A stretch of DNA of 64,000 nt, taken from Bufo bufo (Eukaryota; Chordata; Amphibia; Anura; Bufonidae). The notes below the pieces were generated by a model. It ran no database searches and had not been told where the DNA came from. It saw nothing but the letters and a program-made list of their open reading frames with translations. The stretch covers positions 686,583,257 through 686,647,256 of the forward strand of contig NC_053391.1 in assembly GCF_905171765.1 (NCBI RefSeq), written 5' to 3'. This document shows positions 35,745 through 47,110 of the stretch, one piece after another. Within the stretch, counting starts at the first letter, position 1; every line of letters starts with the position of its first letter. The position numbers and the translations under genes were made by a program.

Positions 35745-36215
35745 ACATTTCCCTTTAAGGGTAACAAAACTTTTGTTGAAGTTATTGATAAAATGTCACT
35801 TTTTCTAATATACTTTATTAATGTGTTTCTTATTTTTAATAGGCTCCCCTTCCCCAAAAGCTCACAGTTTGCGGTGCGCTTAAAATCCACTTTTCTATAC
35901 ACCGCTGTGTACAGTGTTTGCAGTTTATCAATGGGATGGCAGCGCAGTAAGTACAGGCAGGGGCGCACATTGCTTCTCCTGCCCGTGCCCCCCCGGAGGT
36001 TTACTAAATGCTGGCATAGCACATGGGTACCCTGTAACAATATACTATGCTAGGATTAGCAGAGCGGCTCCTGCTCCTGACCTGGCGCTCACATGTTTAC
36101 AGGGTACCTTAGTTAACCTCCGGGGGTGGCAGGAGCAGCAATGTGCGCCCCTGCCCATACTTACTGCGCTGCGGTCCCATTGATAAACTGAAAACTCTGT
36201 ACAGTGCTGAGCCCC
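35745..36215. mobile_element. Palindromic MITE
   Basis: Inverted blocks: CAGTTTATCAATGGGATGGC / GGTCCCATTGATAAACTG, AGGCAGGGGCGCACATTGCT / AGCAATGTGCGCCCCTGCC, and GGGTACCCTGTAA / TTTACAGGGTACC. The loop is near 36055. The left flank (GACACATTTCCCTTTAAGGG) carries a T2-like terminus. Confidence 0.65.
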
Positions 36216-36639
36216 CTCACTGCTTAGATTACATGGACTCCATTGACCGCGGCATCTTAGGCATTAAATGGCCAGGATTGGAGTCATTTCCTATCTCAGC
36301 CTTTTTAGGGGGGTATCGGCTGTGTAAGCCATCCCCATACTGACCAACATTCTTGTTGGTAAATTTGGTACATTGAAGCCCCACCTCCCACATGGGAACA
36401 CCCGCTTCTGGGTGGGCTTACATAAGACTAGCCTATTTTCAACCTGGGATAGCCTGGATTTGCTGGGATTGTCATATAGTCCCAGTCTCAAAGCGCTTGT
36501 CCCACTTTTATGGCTTATCCTTTGTAAGGTGGTGTAGCACCAAGCACTGGGAGAACAGGGTTAGGGGGGCGTTCGCATCACCGCTATTTTTCCATTCTTC
36601 TGATAGAAACATAGAACGTGTCGGCAGATAGGAACCATT

Positions 36640-36900
36640 TGGCCCATCTAGTCTGCCCAATATACTGATCTGTCAGAAGAACAGAAAAAAATGGTTCCTG
36701 TAAAAAAAACGGATCCTGTGCATCGGTTCTGCACATTTGGCATCCGTTTGAGCCATTTCCGTCTGAGATCCGTTATCTTGCATGCAGGACTCAGACAGAA
36801 ATGGCTCAAACGGATGCCAAATGTGCAGAACTGATGCACAGGATCCGTTTTTTTTTTTTTTTTTCCTGATCAGAAGAATGGAAAAATAATGGCTGCCTAA
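36640..36900. mobile_element. Palindromic MITE
   Basis: AACGGATCCTGTGCATCGGT ... GGCATCCGTTTGAGCCATTT is mirrored by AAATGGCTCAAACGGATGCC ... GATGCACAGGATCCGTT; loop at about 36780. Noncoding. Confidence 0.75.
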
Positions 36901-37467
36901 CCCTGGCCCCTGTACTGGAAGCTGAGACAGTGACCGTGTGGAGAGGCGGCCATGCACATTGCAGGTTATGGGAAGAGATGAGCAAGCTTACGCAACGTTC
37001 CGACTTTAAAGGGGTTGTTTAGGTGTGTGGTCTCTCCTGATCGGACCCTGGGGGTGTGGAGAGGCTCGGCTGCATGCTGGGCGCTCAAGATAGCCATTAA
37101 TGAGAGGAGTCATGTAACCCCACTGCCGAGCATGCCAAGTCGAGGTCCTACTCTAGCGCGGTTAGACATCGGAAGGCGTCGCATGGAGGGGTTTGTACTG
37201 AAAAAGCCGCCTCCTGGTGCTCAAAGTTGCCTGCCAGCAAAGGTATAAAAGTATGAGTGAGGAGGAAGGTATCATTTTAAAATGCAGGATCACCCCTACC
37301 AGGCCATGTGCCAGCTTTAGGGGTGATCTGGTGACATGTCAGCACGCCGGGGATACAGAATGATTCACCGTCAGTGTGAATACAGCAGGAGCGCAGAGCA
37401 AATGTATATCCATAGAACAGATGTTATTTTCTAGAAATCTATAGGAGCCTTTAAATGTACAACTTCA

Positions 37468-37707
37468 TTAAGGGTCCATTCACACGTCCGTTGTTTCTTT
37501 CCTGATCTGTTCCGTTTTTTGCTGAACAGATCTGGACCAGATCTGGACCCATTCATTTTCAATGGGTCCTGAAAAAAATCAGACATTGAGCTGTCCGTTT
37601 TTTTCCAGGACCCATTGAAAATGAATGGGTCCAGATCTGGTCCAGATCTGTTCAGCAAAAAACGGAACAGATCAGGAAAGAAAAACGGACGTGTGAATGG
37701 ACCCTAA
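37468..37707. mobile_element. Palindromic MITE (TTAAGGGTCCATTCACACG)
   Basis: Ends TTAAGGGTCCATTCACACG and CGTGTGAATGGACCCTAA. Arms CCAGATCTGGACCCATTCAT / ATGAATGGGTCCAGATCTGG are close to perfect, centred near 37590. A similar end is seen at 47630-47650. Confidence 0.85.
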
Positions 37708-37714
37708 ATAAAGT

Positions 37715-37885
37715 GCATTTGAAAAAATGTTCCCTATCAATGACCCAAAACATTACAGGGAAAAAAGTGCTTACATTTGTAAAGAATAATAAAGTTATTG
37801 TAAAAGTTAAAAAAGCAAGAAAAGCTGTCATTTGCATAGCTCCATACTAAGAAATGTGCTGCAATATTTAAAAATAAGGGGGAGA
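37715..37885. repeat. AATAAAGTTATTG dispersed module, copy 1
   Basis: Contains AATAATAAAGTTATTGTAAA, AAGCAAGAAAAGCTGTCATT and CTCCATACTAAGAAA, the shared theme of a dispersed repeat also at 38358-38515, 44400-44770 and 48430-48785. Confidence 0.6.
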
Positions 37886-38034
37886 TTTATCAAACTGGTG
37901 TAAAGTAGAAATGGCTTAGTTGCCCCTAGCAACCAATCAGATTCCACCTTTCATTTTTCACAGCTCCTTTGGAAAATGAAAGCTAGAATCTGATTGGTTG
38001 CTATGGGCAACTAAGCCATTTCTACTTTACACCA
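37884..38034. mobile_element. Palindromic repeat (TTAGTTGCCC family), copy 1
   Basis: CTTAGTTGCCCCTAGCAACC and AATCAGATTCCACCTTTCAT face their complements (GGTTGCTATGGGCAACTAAG). Same family at 39787-39956 and 49548-49697. Confidence 0.8.
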
Positions 38035-38357
38035 GGCCTCTTGCACAGGAATGTATTCGTTCTGTGCCGTGCATTGGGGACCGCAATTTGCAGTCCCCAA
38101 TGCATGGGCAATGTTCATGCGGCCGCCGGGACGGATCCAGACCCATTCAACTTGAATGGGTCCGCGATAAGATAGAACAAGTTCTATCTTTTTTGCGGAA
38201 CGGAACACCACGGAAGCACTCCGTACTGCATCTCTGGATTTGCAGAGCCATTCAAGTGAATGGGTCCGCATCCGTGATGTGGAATGCACACGTGTATTGC
38301 AAACAATACGGCCACGGCGGGGGGGGGGGGGGCAACGGCCATGTGCAAGAGGCCTAA
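38035..38357. mobile_element. Palindromic MITE (GGCCTCTTGCACA family)
   Basis: Ends GGCCTCTTGCACA and TGTGCAAGAGGCC; internal CATTCAACTTGAATGGGTCC-type palindromes and CGG/CCG-rich motifs. A related element is at about 42849-43310. Confidence 0.75.
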
Positions 38358-38515
38358 TTGCTTACTTTTGTATAAATAAAGTTGAAAAGCTAAAAAAAAA
38401 AAGACAAGAAAAGCTGTCATTGTTTACATTTCTCGATACTAATAAAGATATTGTAATATATTTTTTTTAAGTGTTTACTTTTGTATAAAAAATTATTAAA
38501 GGCATCATTTTGTTT
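38358..38515. repeat. AATAAAGTTATTG dispersed module, copy 2
   Basis: Shares TTTACTTTTGTATAAA, AAGACAAGAAAAGCTGTCAT and TACTAATAAAGATATTG with the other copies. Confidence 0.6.
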
Positions 38516-38519
38516 TATT

Positions 38520-39270
38520 TTTTATTTTTTTTACAGTAGTTTGATTTGGAACATACAGGACGTCATTATACAGATAGATCAGCATTTTCAAATGACCAAA
38601 ACCAAAACGAATAAAGAAAATCCTAGAGCAAAAACAGTCGCATCTCATCTGAAATCAACTTATTAAAGTACATCAATGATATACGTACTATGATATAGCA
38701 TATCAATCAAGTATAAAAGAGGACATTTAGGGAAGACAGATCCAGGTGTGACAGACACAAGAGGAGACAAGAAGGGAGAGGAACAATACAAAAGGCAATA
38801 TTCATCCCAGGGGCCCAAATCTTGTCAGTATGATACATAGTCCTCAAATCTTTTATCCTAATGATCAGATCTGTACTGGACGGGGCCACAGATTGTTCCA
38901 AAACTTCTAGCTGCTGTTAGACTATGAATTACTAGTTTGAAATGGTGTCTCGGAGGAGCCAACTGTAATACATTAAAATAGATAGAGTAGGGTGTCTAAA
39001 GGAAATTTAAAGGCTATGGACAGATTTAAAGGCTAAGGATATGTAGATTATATTATATTACATTTTTAAAATTGGTCTTTATTACAAATATGGCGTCCTT
39101 TTTTCTGTACAGAGCTGAGATGCTCTAGTAGCAGCCTTTGGATTTTCTCTGTTTTCTGTCAGACCAGGAGCTGACGGACTCCTTATCTCTACTCTCAGAC
39201 ATTATAAACACTCATTATAACTCAGTTCTTATCTTACTGATAAAATGTGGCTCAAATAAGTGTTTATGAC
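38520..39270. other. Intergenic, nothing recognised
   Basis: AT-rich; short ORFs only. No coding or RNA family could be assigned. Confidence 0.4.
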
Positions 39271-39273
39271 CTC

Positions 39274-39546
39274 TTAGGCTGGGTTCACACCTGAGCGTAT
39301 TCGATAAGCGCTTTTTACAGGCGTTTTTATCGGGCGTTTTTGAGGCGTATTTTTGGGCGTTTTTGTATTTTGGAAACGCGCGTAGTACGTGCGTTTGTGT
39401 GATTAACCACAGAGGAATCCAATGAAAAACTGCCACAATACGCGCGACAATACGCCCCAAAGAAGCTCCTGTACTTCTTGGGGCGTAGGGCGTTTTACAG
39501 CGTGTTTGTACGCGCTGTAAAACGCTCAGGTGTGAACCAGGCCTTA
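39274..39546. mobile_element. MITE (GGGTTCACACCTGAGCG family), copy 1
   Basis: Ends TTAGGCTGGGTTCACACC and GGTGTGAACCAGGCCTTA, internal CGTATTTTTGGGCGTTTTTG and its degenerate complement. Copy 2 at 42344-42653 is inserted in a LINE. Confidence 0.85.
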
Positions 39547-39786
39547 GTAATTTAGAGATAAGGGTTATTAGAGGACTGGCACAAAGTGAAATTACGATTC
39601 ACACAGCTAGAAAAACAGTTAACCCTTTGTGACAGAATGGCTCAATATGTTTAATAAAGACCTATTGAAAAAATATATTTTTAGCCAAAAATGATTAAAA
39701 TTCAATCATAAAAATAAAATTGCCTCTGAAGGTGTATATAGCCTTTAATATGAATCACCCTATGTATAAGATCCCAGACTATTGGG

Positions 39787-39956
39787 GTCATTTATCAAAC
39801 TGGTCTAAAGTAGAACTGGCTTAGTTGTCCTTAGCAACCAATCAGATTCCACGTTTCATTTTCCAAAGGAGCTGTGAGAAATGAAAGGTGGAATCGGATT
39901 GGTTGCTATGGGCAACTAAGCCAGCCCTACTTTACACCAGTTTGATAAATGACCCC
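39787..39956. mobile_element. Palindromic repeat (TTAGTTGCCC family), copy 2
   Basis: TTATCAAACTGGTCTAAAGT ... CACCAGTTTGATAAATGA with mirrored CCAATCAGATTCCAC blocks. Confidence 0.8.
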
Positions 39957-40610
39957 ACATGTGCTAAAAGGGACGTTTTATCCCACAAGACCAAGAAATA
40001 TATGGCAGTGTTCCCACCTCAGTCTGGCAGGAGGGGACGGGTTAATGCCATGTAATAAATGCCGGGTGTGATACCAAAACATTAACTATTTGTATTGGTT
40101 CTCCTTGTAAGCAGTGAAGACAGATGTCACCGCAGCGCTCTTCCCTATGCTCCGCCATATATCCTCCGAAAGGGGACGATCCAAAAAGGTTCCCCGCCTG
40201 TTCATATACCCATGTCTAGGGAATACAGTAGACAGGGGAGAGGATGAATGTGTGAAATTAACCCCTTCTCGAAATCTGTAGGGGGAGAGATTTTATTGGT
40301 TCTGATTTACAGGGAACAATGTGCTACAGGGAACAGGCTGGAAGGCATGCTGGGGCTGGAGGCATCTGAGCAGGGACAGAGCCTGGGACCGCGGTGGTAC
40401 ATAGGTAGACACCGACAGCTGACCACCGCCACTACCTGTCCTGCAATGTGGCTGGACGTGGACAATGATGAAGGCGGACAGGGAGGACAGTGCTTCCTGA
40501 ACACGGAGCACAGGACCTCTGTGGTGAACAGAGAGACATTGGTGACCAGCTACTGCTGTAGGCATGGGGTCATTTGATGGATGCAGTAGGAATAGAATAT
40601 AAAGCCTGCA
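39957..40610. other. Intergenic, nothing recognised
   Basis: A 109-codon plus-strand ORF (40248-40577) has an overlapping open minus frame and no recognisable motif or splice support; not called as a gene. Confidence 0.4.
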
Positions 40611-40619
40611 TAGCTGTAA

Positions 40620-42715
40620 AAAGGGGACCCTTTAGACCAAATGTAGTGAGGGTGGTAAACATACGGCCAGTTTAGGCGGTCAAACGCCTTTTCCGCATCT
40701 AAACTTAAAAGTATGGCCTGGGTTCAGTCTTATTGGCCACTTCTATAACGTCTAAGGCACGTCTAGTGTTATCTCCTCCTTGCCTACAGGGTACAAAACC
40801 GACCTGATCCTTATGAATAGGCTGAGGTAACCAATAAGATGATCTATTGGCCAACATTCTGGTTAAGATTTTGAGTTCTGAATTAAGAAGGGGGCGATAG
40901 GACGATAATTAGAACAAATTTAGGGCGTCCTTATTGGGTTTAGGAATTAATATGATGAAAGAGTGGAGCATCGTCTCCGGAATCAGGCTACCCTGATAGG
41001 GAGGACATATAGGGGATCACGGTGGACTGGAATGTTCTATAATATATGTAAGTGAGACCATCTGGACCAAGGAGCCTTACTAGCAGGAAGTTCTTTTATG
41101 ACTTCTTCTATTTCCTCAGTTGTTACAGGGTTATTTAAGGCTTCACGAGCCTTAGAAGAGAAAGATGGTAATTTAGCATCTTTAAGGAATTCCAATAACA
41201 GTTGAGTTCTAGTATTAGGCTATTAGGTAATGCATCAGGTAAGGGGTATAATTTGTCAAAGTCATCATAAAAATATGTCAGAGATCTTGTAGGCGTCATA
41301 AGTTATTGAACCAGTGGGTGAGTGTAACGCATGAGGATTACTCTGGACTGCATTATCCTTAAATTGTTTAGCTAAAATATTGTGGGCCTTTTTGCCCCTT
41401 TCATAATACACTAAAATCTTCTGGAATATAACAACATTTTATCCACTCTTCCAACGGCCAATTCTTTTAGTTTGTAACTAATAGTGAGTATACAGCAGAG
41501 TATTGCACGAGAGGGTTTATTTTGAAGGACATTTCCAAGTCTTTGGGTTGGGATTTTATGATAGTCTCTTGGAGGGCAAGGCCTCCTTTTGTACGAGGGG
41601 CCTAAGGCTATACAATGACCCCTCATAACCACCTTGTGAACTTCCCACAGAGTAGACAAGGAAGAGACAGAAGGACCATTAGTTGCCAAATAGTCTGATA
41701 GGTGGGTCCGCAATTCTGCTTGACATTGAGAACATTTAAGAAGAGACATGGGTTTGACCTATAGGAGACTTTAGAGTTATGGTTATAGGCGCATGGTCCG
41801 ACCAGGTAATAGGGCCGATTGTTGCATCAACCAGAAGTCTGAGGGCAGGGATGTTACCTAAAGAATAATCAATACGGGTATGCGTGTCATGGACATTAAA
41901 GTAAGACGGTTGATTCTCCAGAAAAAGAGTACATTTACAGATAACATTTCTGGAAAGTTGTGATTGTGTAACCGTTGGTCTTGCCTGAGAACGGGGAAGT
42001 CCATCCATAATTTCAGAAAAAACAACATTGATATTGCCTCCAATAATCAGGGCAGATGGGGGGGGGGGGTTGAGACTTGAAAGCTTTAGAAAAACCTTGC
42101 GCAAGAATTTGATTTGAGAAGTGTTGGGTGCATAAACAATACAGAATATTAGGGGTGTGCCAGGTAGGGTAGCTTGTAGAATAATGAATCTACCCAGGGG
42201 ATCTATAATAGAAGAAACCACCTGTATGGGGCAAGTCCTAGATAGCAGAATGGCCACCCCTGCAGAAGCAGAATATACTACCAGATAGTGTCTAAAGGCA
42301 AACCTCAATGAACCACTATGATCAAAGTGTGTCTTCTGTAGAAGGCTGGGTTCACACCTGAGCGTATTCGTTAAGCGCTGTTTACAGGCATTTTTGAGGC
42401 GTATTTTGGGGCGTTTTTGTATTTTGGAAACGCGCATCGTACGCACGTTCTTGCTATTGACCACAGAGGCGTACAATGAAAAACAGAGGTGTTACGCACG
42501 ACAATACGCCCCAAAGAAGCTCCTGTACCTCTTGGGGCGTAGGGCGTTTTACAGGTGAGAACCATGCCCATAGGGAAACATTGGTTTTTGCCTGTTAATC
42601 GTTTTACAGCGCGTAGGAACGCGCTGTAAAACGCTCAGGTGTGAACCTAGCCTAAAGGCTATGTCTGCTTGGAGAGAGCGAAGTTCACTAAGAACCAGTC
42701 ATTGCTCACCATTAG
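40620..42715 (-). mobile_element. L1/Tx1-like LINE, endonuclease to mid-RT (decayed)
   Basis: Minus-strand reading gives the endonuclease (SLQADIAFLQ before a MITE, KTHFDHSGSLRF after it; [42 protein letters not shown] at about 41790-41830). It then continues to the RT block LDAEKAFDRL at about 40690. Stops and frameshifts are present. The 3' half is missing beyond 40620. Confidence 0.85.
42344..42653. mobile_element. MITE (GGGTTCACACCTGAGCG family), copy 2, inside the LINE
   Basis: Ends GGCTGGGTTCACACCTG and CAGGTGTGAACCTAGCC. It interrupts the endonuclease frame (ADIAF-LQKT); removing it and one short TT duplication rejoins the LINE, showing the MITE is younger. Confidence 0.88.
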
Positions 42716-42729
42716 AGTTATCCAGAATA

Positions 42730-42850
42730 AATCAAAAATGAAACCGCAGCACTCGCCGGTCTTCAATTCATGCTGGTTTATTTACCAAACATTGCAACAT
42801 TTCGATGAAACCAGCGAGAATTGAAGACCGGCGAGTGCTGCAGTTTTAGG
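42730..42850. repeat. Inverted repeat (CAGCACTCGCCGGTCTTCAA)
   Basis: CAGCACTCGCCGGTCTTCAA and TTGAAGACCGGCGAGTGCTG flank a short loop with GGTTTATTTACC. A small palindromic repeat. Confidence 0.7.
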
Positions 42851-43310
42851 CTTCTTGCACACGACTGTATGGCTTTTTCTGTATTTTGCGGTCCGTTTTT
42901 CACGGATCCGTTTTTCAGTTTTTTTGTTTCAGCAGTATTTTCCGCATCCGTTCCGTTTTGCCATTCCGTTTGGTTTCCGTTTGTGATCCGTTTTTTACGG
43001 ATCGCAAACGGAAAAAATCAGGCTGGGCATAAAATTTTCAATAGATGGTTCCGCAAAAAACGGGGCGGATACAGAAGTCATACTGATGCATTCCGTATGC
43101 ATTCCGCCTTTTTGCGGACCCATTGACTTGAATGGAACCACGGATCGTTATTTGCGGGCAATAATAGGACAAGTTCTATCTCTCAGCGGAACGGAAATAC
43201 GGAAACGGAATGCCTACGGAGTACATTCTGTTTTTTTTTTTTTGCGGAACCATTGAAATGAATGGTTCTGCATACGGACCGCAAACGGAAACGGAAAAAG
43301 GCATTATTTT
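42849..43310. mobile_element. MITE related to GGCCTCTTGCACA family
   Basis: Starts GGCTTCTTGCACACGACTG and contains TTTTGCGGTCCG / CGGACCGCAAACGG inverted blocks and CATTGACTTGAATGG / CATTGAAATGAATGG motifs. Noncoding. Confidence 0.65.
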
Positions 43311-43439
43311 TTATTTATTCTGGATGATTTGTGGATGCTACAGACTGGTATCCAACACTGCGGGCACCGCCACCATAGAGACTTTTTGCTATAGATTTGT
43401 AAGTGCTGCTACTTTTTTTCTTTTTTGTACCATTTGTGT

Positions 43440-43800
43440 TAAAGAGGACCTCTCACCGCTCCTGACATGTCGTACTTTTAGTCCGGCTGCCTCTCGCCAT
43501 GCGCTGCCGTGCTGACGCCGGAACTCCGCCACCATTATAGTCAATGGGGACGGAGAGGCAGTTCGGGGGCACAGGTGAACTAGCGGCAGGGGAGTCCGAC
43601 AGGCTAGACTTACTGAAACTAGACTTACTGAAGGTTAATAGCAATTCATTCATAACTTCTAGTAGAAATAATAGAGGAACGGCACAACATAGAGACATAA
43701 GAATAGATGCTCCAGGATTGTTATTACATGGGGAATGCATAAAGCTATTAAAACAGACATGTCAGGGGCGGGGAGAGGTTCTCTGCCCCTTGGCATTCAA
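43440..43800. mobile_element. MITE (AGAGGACCTCTCACCGCTCC ends)
   Basis: AGGACCTCTCACCGCTCC / CTGACATGTC at the left pairs with GACATGTCAGGGGCGGGGAG / AGGTTCT at the right. The middle (AGAAATAATAGAGGAACGGC region) is typical interspersed repeat sequence. Confidence 0.7.
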
Positions 43801-44400
43801 GGACACGCACTTAGCCAGTGTCCATTTAGAAGGATGTACCTGCTGATGAAAAAGCGTAACCTGTAGGTATCTATCCATTCAAGTACAGAACTCCACCAAG
43901 ACTGTATGCACAAAAAAGAACCAGCGCTGCCTAATAGATTTCTGCAAGGATGAGGAGCACCACCTGAAATGAGAAACTACCGATGAACCTCCAGCAATCA
44001 GTATTAAAGTCTCGGAAAACCCTTTTAATGTCGTCAGGAAATATGCAGTGTTTTTCTTCCGGACGATTCTCAGTATATTTGCTGGGTTGCGGCCGGATCT
44101 CCACCGATCATCATTATAGTTGATGGGGATGGACGACGATGTTAAAGCTTCTGGCAATACCAGAACAGCCTGCCGGATACATAGCACTAGTGTAAAACTC
44201 CGTCTTCAGTCTTTCCCGAGGCCGGTGACCACACGTTCATCTGTCAAGTGGCCTAGGAGCAGCTCAGCCACTATACAATGTACGGCGCTGGGCTCGGTGA
44301 GCTGATCGGTGGGGGTCCCAGGTCGGACCTCTACTGATCAGATACTGATGACTTATCCTGGGAATAGGATAACAGTATTTATTTCTCGGAAAACCCTTTT
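43801..44400. other. Intergenic, decayed T2-like arms only
   Basis: Matches such as TCGGAAAACCCTTTTAA at about 44010 and 44390 suggest old T2-type MITE ends. Nothing else recognisable. Confidence 0.4.
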
Positions 44401-44770
44401 AAGTTATTGTAGAAGTTACAAAATACAAATAAAGTTATTGCAATATCGTAAGGGGCAGATTTATTAAGACCAGCGTTTTAGTCACCAGTCTTAATAGAGG
44501 CCCACAGCTATCGGAGGATAGAGACGCCGGCCTCTCCATAACTTCGGCGCATTCAGCACCAGTTCTAAATGTAAGACAGCTTCCTTGCTGTCTTACATTC
44601 AGACATTTGTCTACTCCTGAAACAGGTGTAGAAAATGGTAAATAAGACCTGACGTGAGCGGGGTGAAGTCGCACATAGCGACACAACTAACCTAATAAAG
44701 GTGTATTTCAGTATAAATAATGACCCCCTAAGTGTTTACTTTTGTATAAAATAATAAAGTTATTTTAAAG
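44400..44770. repeat. AATAAAGTTATTG dispersed module, copy 3 (split)
   Basis: AAATAAAGTTATTGCAATA at about 44428 and TTTACTTTTGTATAAAATAA-TAAAGTTATT at 44735-44765, separated by a palindromic insert with TTATTAAGACCAG and CTTACAT motifs. Confidence 0.55.
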
Positions 44771-44774
44771 TTAA

Positions 44775-46437
44775 GATGGGGACGGCGTTTGGCCGCAGAG
44801 CTTGACGCACATGTCAGCGTGAGCTCTGCCGAAGACTCAGAGGAAGCGAGCTCCATAAGCTACTTTAAATACATGCAAGATAAGGAAAACTAATCGAGAA
44901 AAGTCCAGAGACACCCCAGGAATACAGAGGACCACTTCTAACCAAGGGGACATGGAGAGATTCCTCAAAAGAGGAGCTTTAGCAGCGAGGTCCGAATCCA
45001 AGATGGCGCCAGACGAAGAACCCTCGACACGAACAGAGCAGTTGGACTACTCTGCAGACTCAGATGGAGGCCGAGAGAGTGATGCTGAATCACTCCCCAC
45101 ACAGGAAAACCTCACGGTATCCAGAGCCTTCATAAAGGATGTTCTGGGAGAAGCACTGGCCCCGCTGAAGCAAGACTTACAAGACTTTAAGAAGGACCTC
45201 AAACAGGTTGGTGAACTGGTGGAAGCGTTGGAAGCGGGTCATGAAGGGATTATAGCATTCAACACAGCGGTCTCCCACAGCCTTGACCATGCACAAGCCC
45301 ATATGAACAACCTAGTCGAGGACCAAGATAATCGGGGAAGGAGGAATAACTTACGCATCAAGGGCCTCCCCGAGTCTATACCTCCAGATTCTATAATGGC
45401 GTCGCTATTGGAACTTTTTACAACCCTGCTAGGTCCAGAGGCGCCAGACGACCTCACCATGGATCAAGCCCACAGAGCACTGCGTCCGCCACCAAAACCG
45501 CAAGAACCACCTAGAGACGTCATCTGTCGGATGGTTAACTATCAGTCCAAGGAAAAGCTATTGAAAGCAGCGCGTGACAAGCAACCACTTACCTGTTTTG
45601 GGTCTACCATTTCCTTCTTTCAGGACTTATCACCTATGACCTTGCAAAAGCGCAGAGAGCAGAAACCCCTCTTAGAAGTGCTCAGATAGCGAGCTATCAC
45701 CTACCGCTGGATACACCCATTTAGGCTGCTAATAAATGCCCCAGGCCGCGAGCTAGTGATCAGAACCCCAGCCATACCGGTGATCCCAACTTGGACACCC
45801 ACTGTCACTTCCAGGCCACAACGACAGAGAAGAAATATGGTGAAGATGACCCCACGAAGACTACATACGGAGCCGGCGTGACTGACCAACTTAGCCTCTT
45901 CCGTATCTATTACTTTAGTTATGGGTTTTCTTCTCTGTTGGTAACAGAAGACCATTGTAAGTCCTTGCGATTAAAAAGGGTTACCCATAGGGCCTGTGTT
46001 GTTGATGAATACATGCCATTACACATACTACCTGCTACATCTATTACTCTTATACTGATGTTAGATATTTAGGCCCTAGGGTGAGCAATGGTCATATGCT
46101 CGCATTAGTGAGCCTTGCTATAGTTTTAACTTTACCCCCCTCCTCACCTCAGATACCTATCTTTAACACCACCGAAATAGGACAATGTTTTCTGTCTTAT
46201 GTGAGGATGATATATCTGACCAGTTTATTCAATTGTTCTATTGTTTTATACCTTGCATACCTTTTTTACCTTCCCTATTTTTCCCTTTTACCCTGATATC
46301 TGTTTTTCGATTTTGCAGAGATTCTATAGCAATTCCTGGTGTTCGCTCTGGTACTCCATGGATACTGTAAAGATTTGCTCATGTAATGTGAGAGGCTTTT
46401 AAACACAGACCTAAAAATGTTTGCTAAAATGATAACA
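44775..46437 (+). mobile_element. L1-like LINE, 5' end with ORF1
   Basis: 5' leader (44775-44951), ORF1, a roughly 670-bp noncoding stretch, then a second start at about 46359 reading MDTVKICSCNVRGF before a stop, the beginning of an ORF2 endonuclease. A T2 MITE follows immediately and only a small RT piece survives after it. Confidence 0.8.
44952..45689 (+). CDS. L1-type ORF1 protein
   Basis: An intact 245-residue ORF. The N-terminal third is acidic and disordered. Residues about 58-120 form a coiled coil (VLGEALAPLKQDLQDFKKDL and following heptads) that would trimerise the protein. Residues 132-240 match the L1 ORF1p RNA-recognition/C-terminal region (RRNNLRIKGLPESI, ALRPPPKP-DVICRMVNYQ, KEKLLKAAR, FQDLSPMTLQKRRE). 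It binds LINE RNA as a chaperone. The ORF is open although the rest of the element is destroyed. Confidence 0.88.
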   Translation: MERFLKRGALAARSESKMAPDEEPSTRTEQLDYSADSDGGRESDAESLPTQENLTVSRAFIKDVLGEALAPLKQDLQDFKKDLKQVGELVEALEAGHEGIIAFNTAVSHSLDHAQAHMNNLVEDQDNRGRRNNLRIKGLPESIPPDSIMASLLELFTTLLGPEAPDDLTMDQAHRALRPPPKPQEPPRDVICRMVNYQSKEKLLKAARDKQPLTCFGSTISFFQDLSPMTLQKRREQKPLLEVLR

Positions 46438-47110
46438 TTAAAGGGAACCTGTCACCAGGATTTTGTGTATAGAGCTGAGGACATGGGTTGCTAGATGGCC
46501 GCTAGCACATCCGCAATACCCAGTCCCCATAGCTCTGTGTGCTTTTACTGTGTAAAAAAAAGGATTTGATACATATGCAAATTACCCTGAGATGAGTCAG
46601 GGACAAGACTCCTCTCAGGGACAGGACTCCTCTCAGGGACAGGACTCCTCTCAGGGGCAGGACTCCTCTCAGGGACAGGACTCCTCTCAGGGACAGGACT
46701 CCTCTCAGGGGCAGGACTCCTCTCAGGGGCAGGACTCCTCTCAGGGGCAGGACTCCTCTCAGGGACAGGACTCCTCTCAGGGACAGGACTCCTCTCAGGG
46801 ACAGGACTCATCTCAGGGACAGGACTCCTCTCAGGGACAGGACTCATCTCAGGGACAGGACTCATCTCAGGGACAGGGCTCATCTCAGGGACAGGACTCC
46901 TCTCAGGGACAGGACTCCTCTCAGGGACAGGACTCATCTCAGGGACAGGACTCATCTCAGGTTAATTTGCATATGTATGAAATCGGTTTTCTTTACACTA
47001 TAAAAGCACACAGAGCTATGGGGACTGGATATTGCGGATGTGCTAGCGGCCATCTAGCAACCCATGTGCTCAGCTCTATACACAAAATCCTGGTGACAGG
47101 TTCCCTTTAA
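46438..47110. mobile_element. T2-type MITE with an expanded minisatellite core
   Basis: TTAAAGGGAACCTGTCACCA and GGTGACAGGTTCCCTTTAA, TTAA at 46438-46441 and 47107-47110. The arms match the 26248-26616 MITE, but the centre holds an 18-bp tandem array. The element sits in an L1 ORF2. Confidence 0.92.
46598..46961 (+). repeat. 18-bp minisatellite, about 20 copies
   Basis: Unit CTCCTCTCAGGGACAGGA with A/C and G/A variants in patches (CTCATCTC, GGGGCAGG). Both strands are open for 130-170 codons because 18 is a multiple of 3; the peptides (SQGQDS and SPVPER repeats) are not genes. Confidence 0.95.

Noticed and set aside
40248..40577. A 109-codon ORF
   Set aside because: An overlapping open minus-strand frame, no recognised motif, no splice context or conservation signal.
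45701..46370. Several 60-90-codon ORFs after L1 ORF1
   Set aside because: They lie in the LINE inter-ORF region and lack any family motif.
46545..47110. SQGQDS / SPVPER repeat proteins
   Set aside because: Translation of an 18-bp array inside a MITE.
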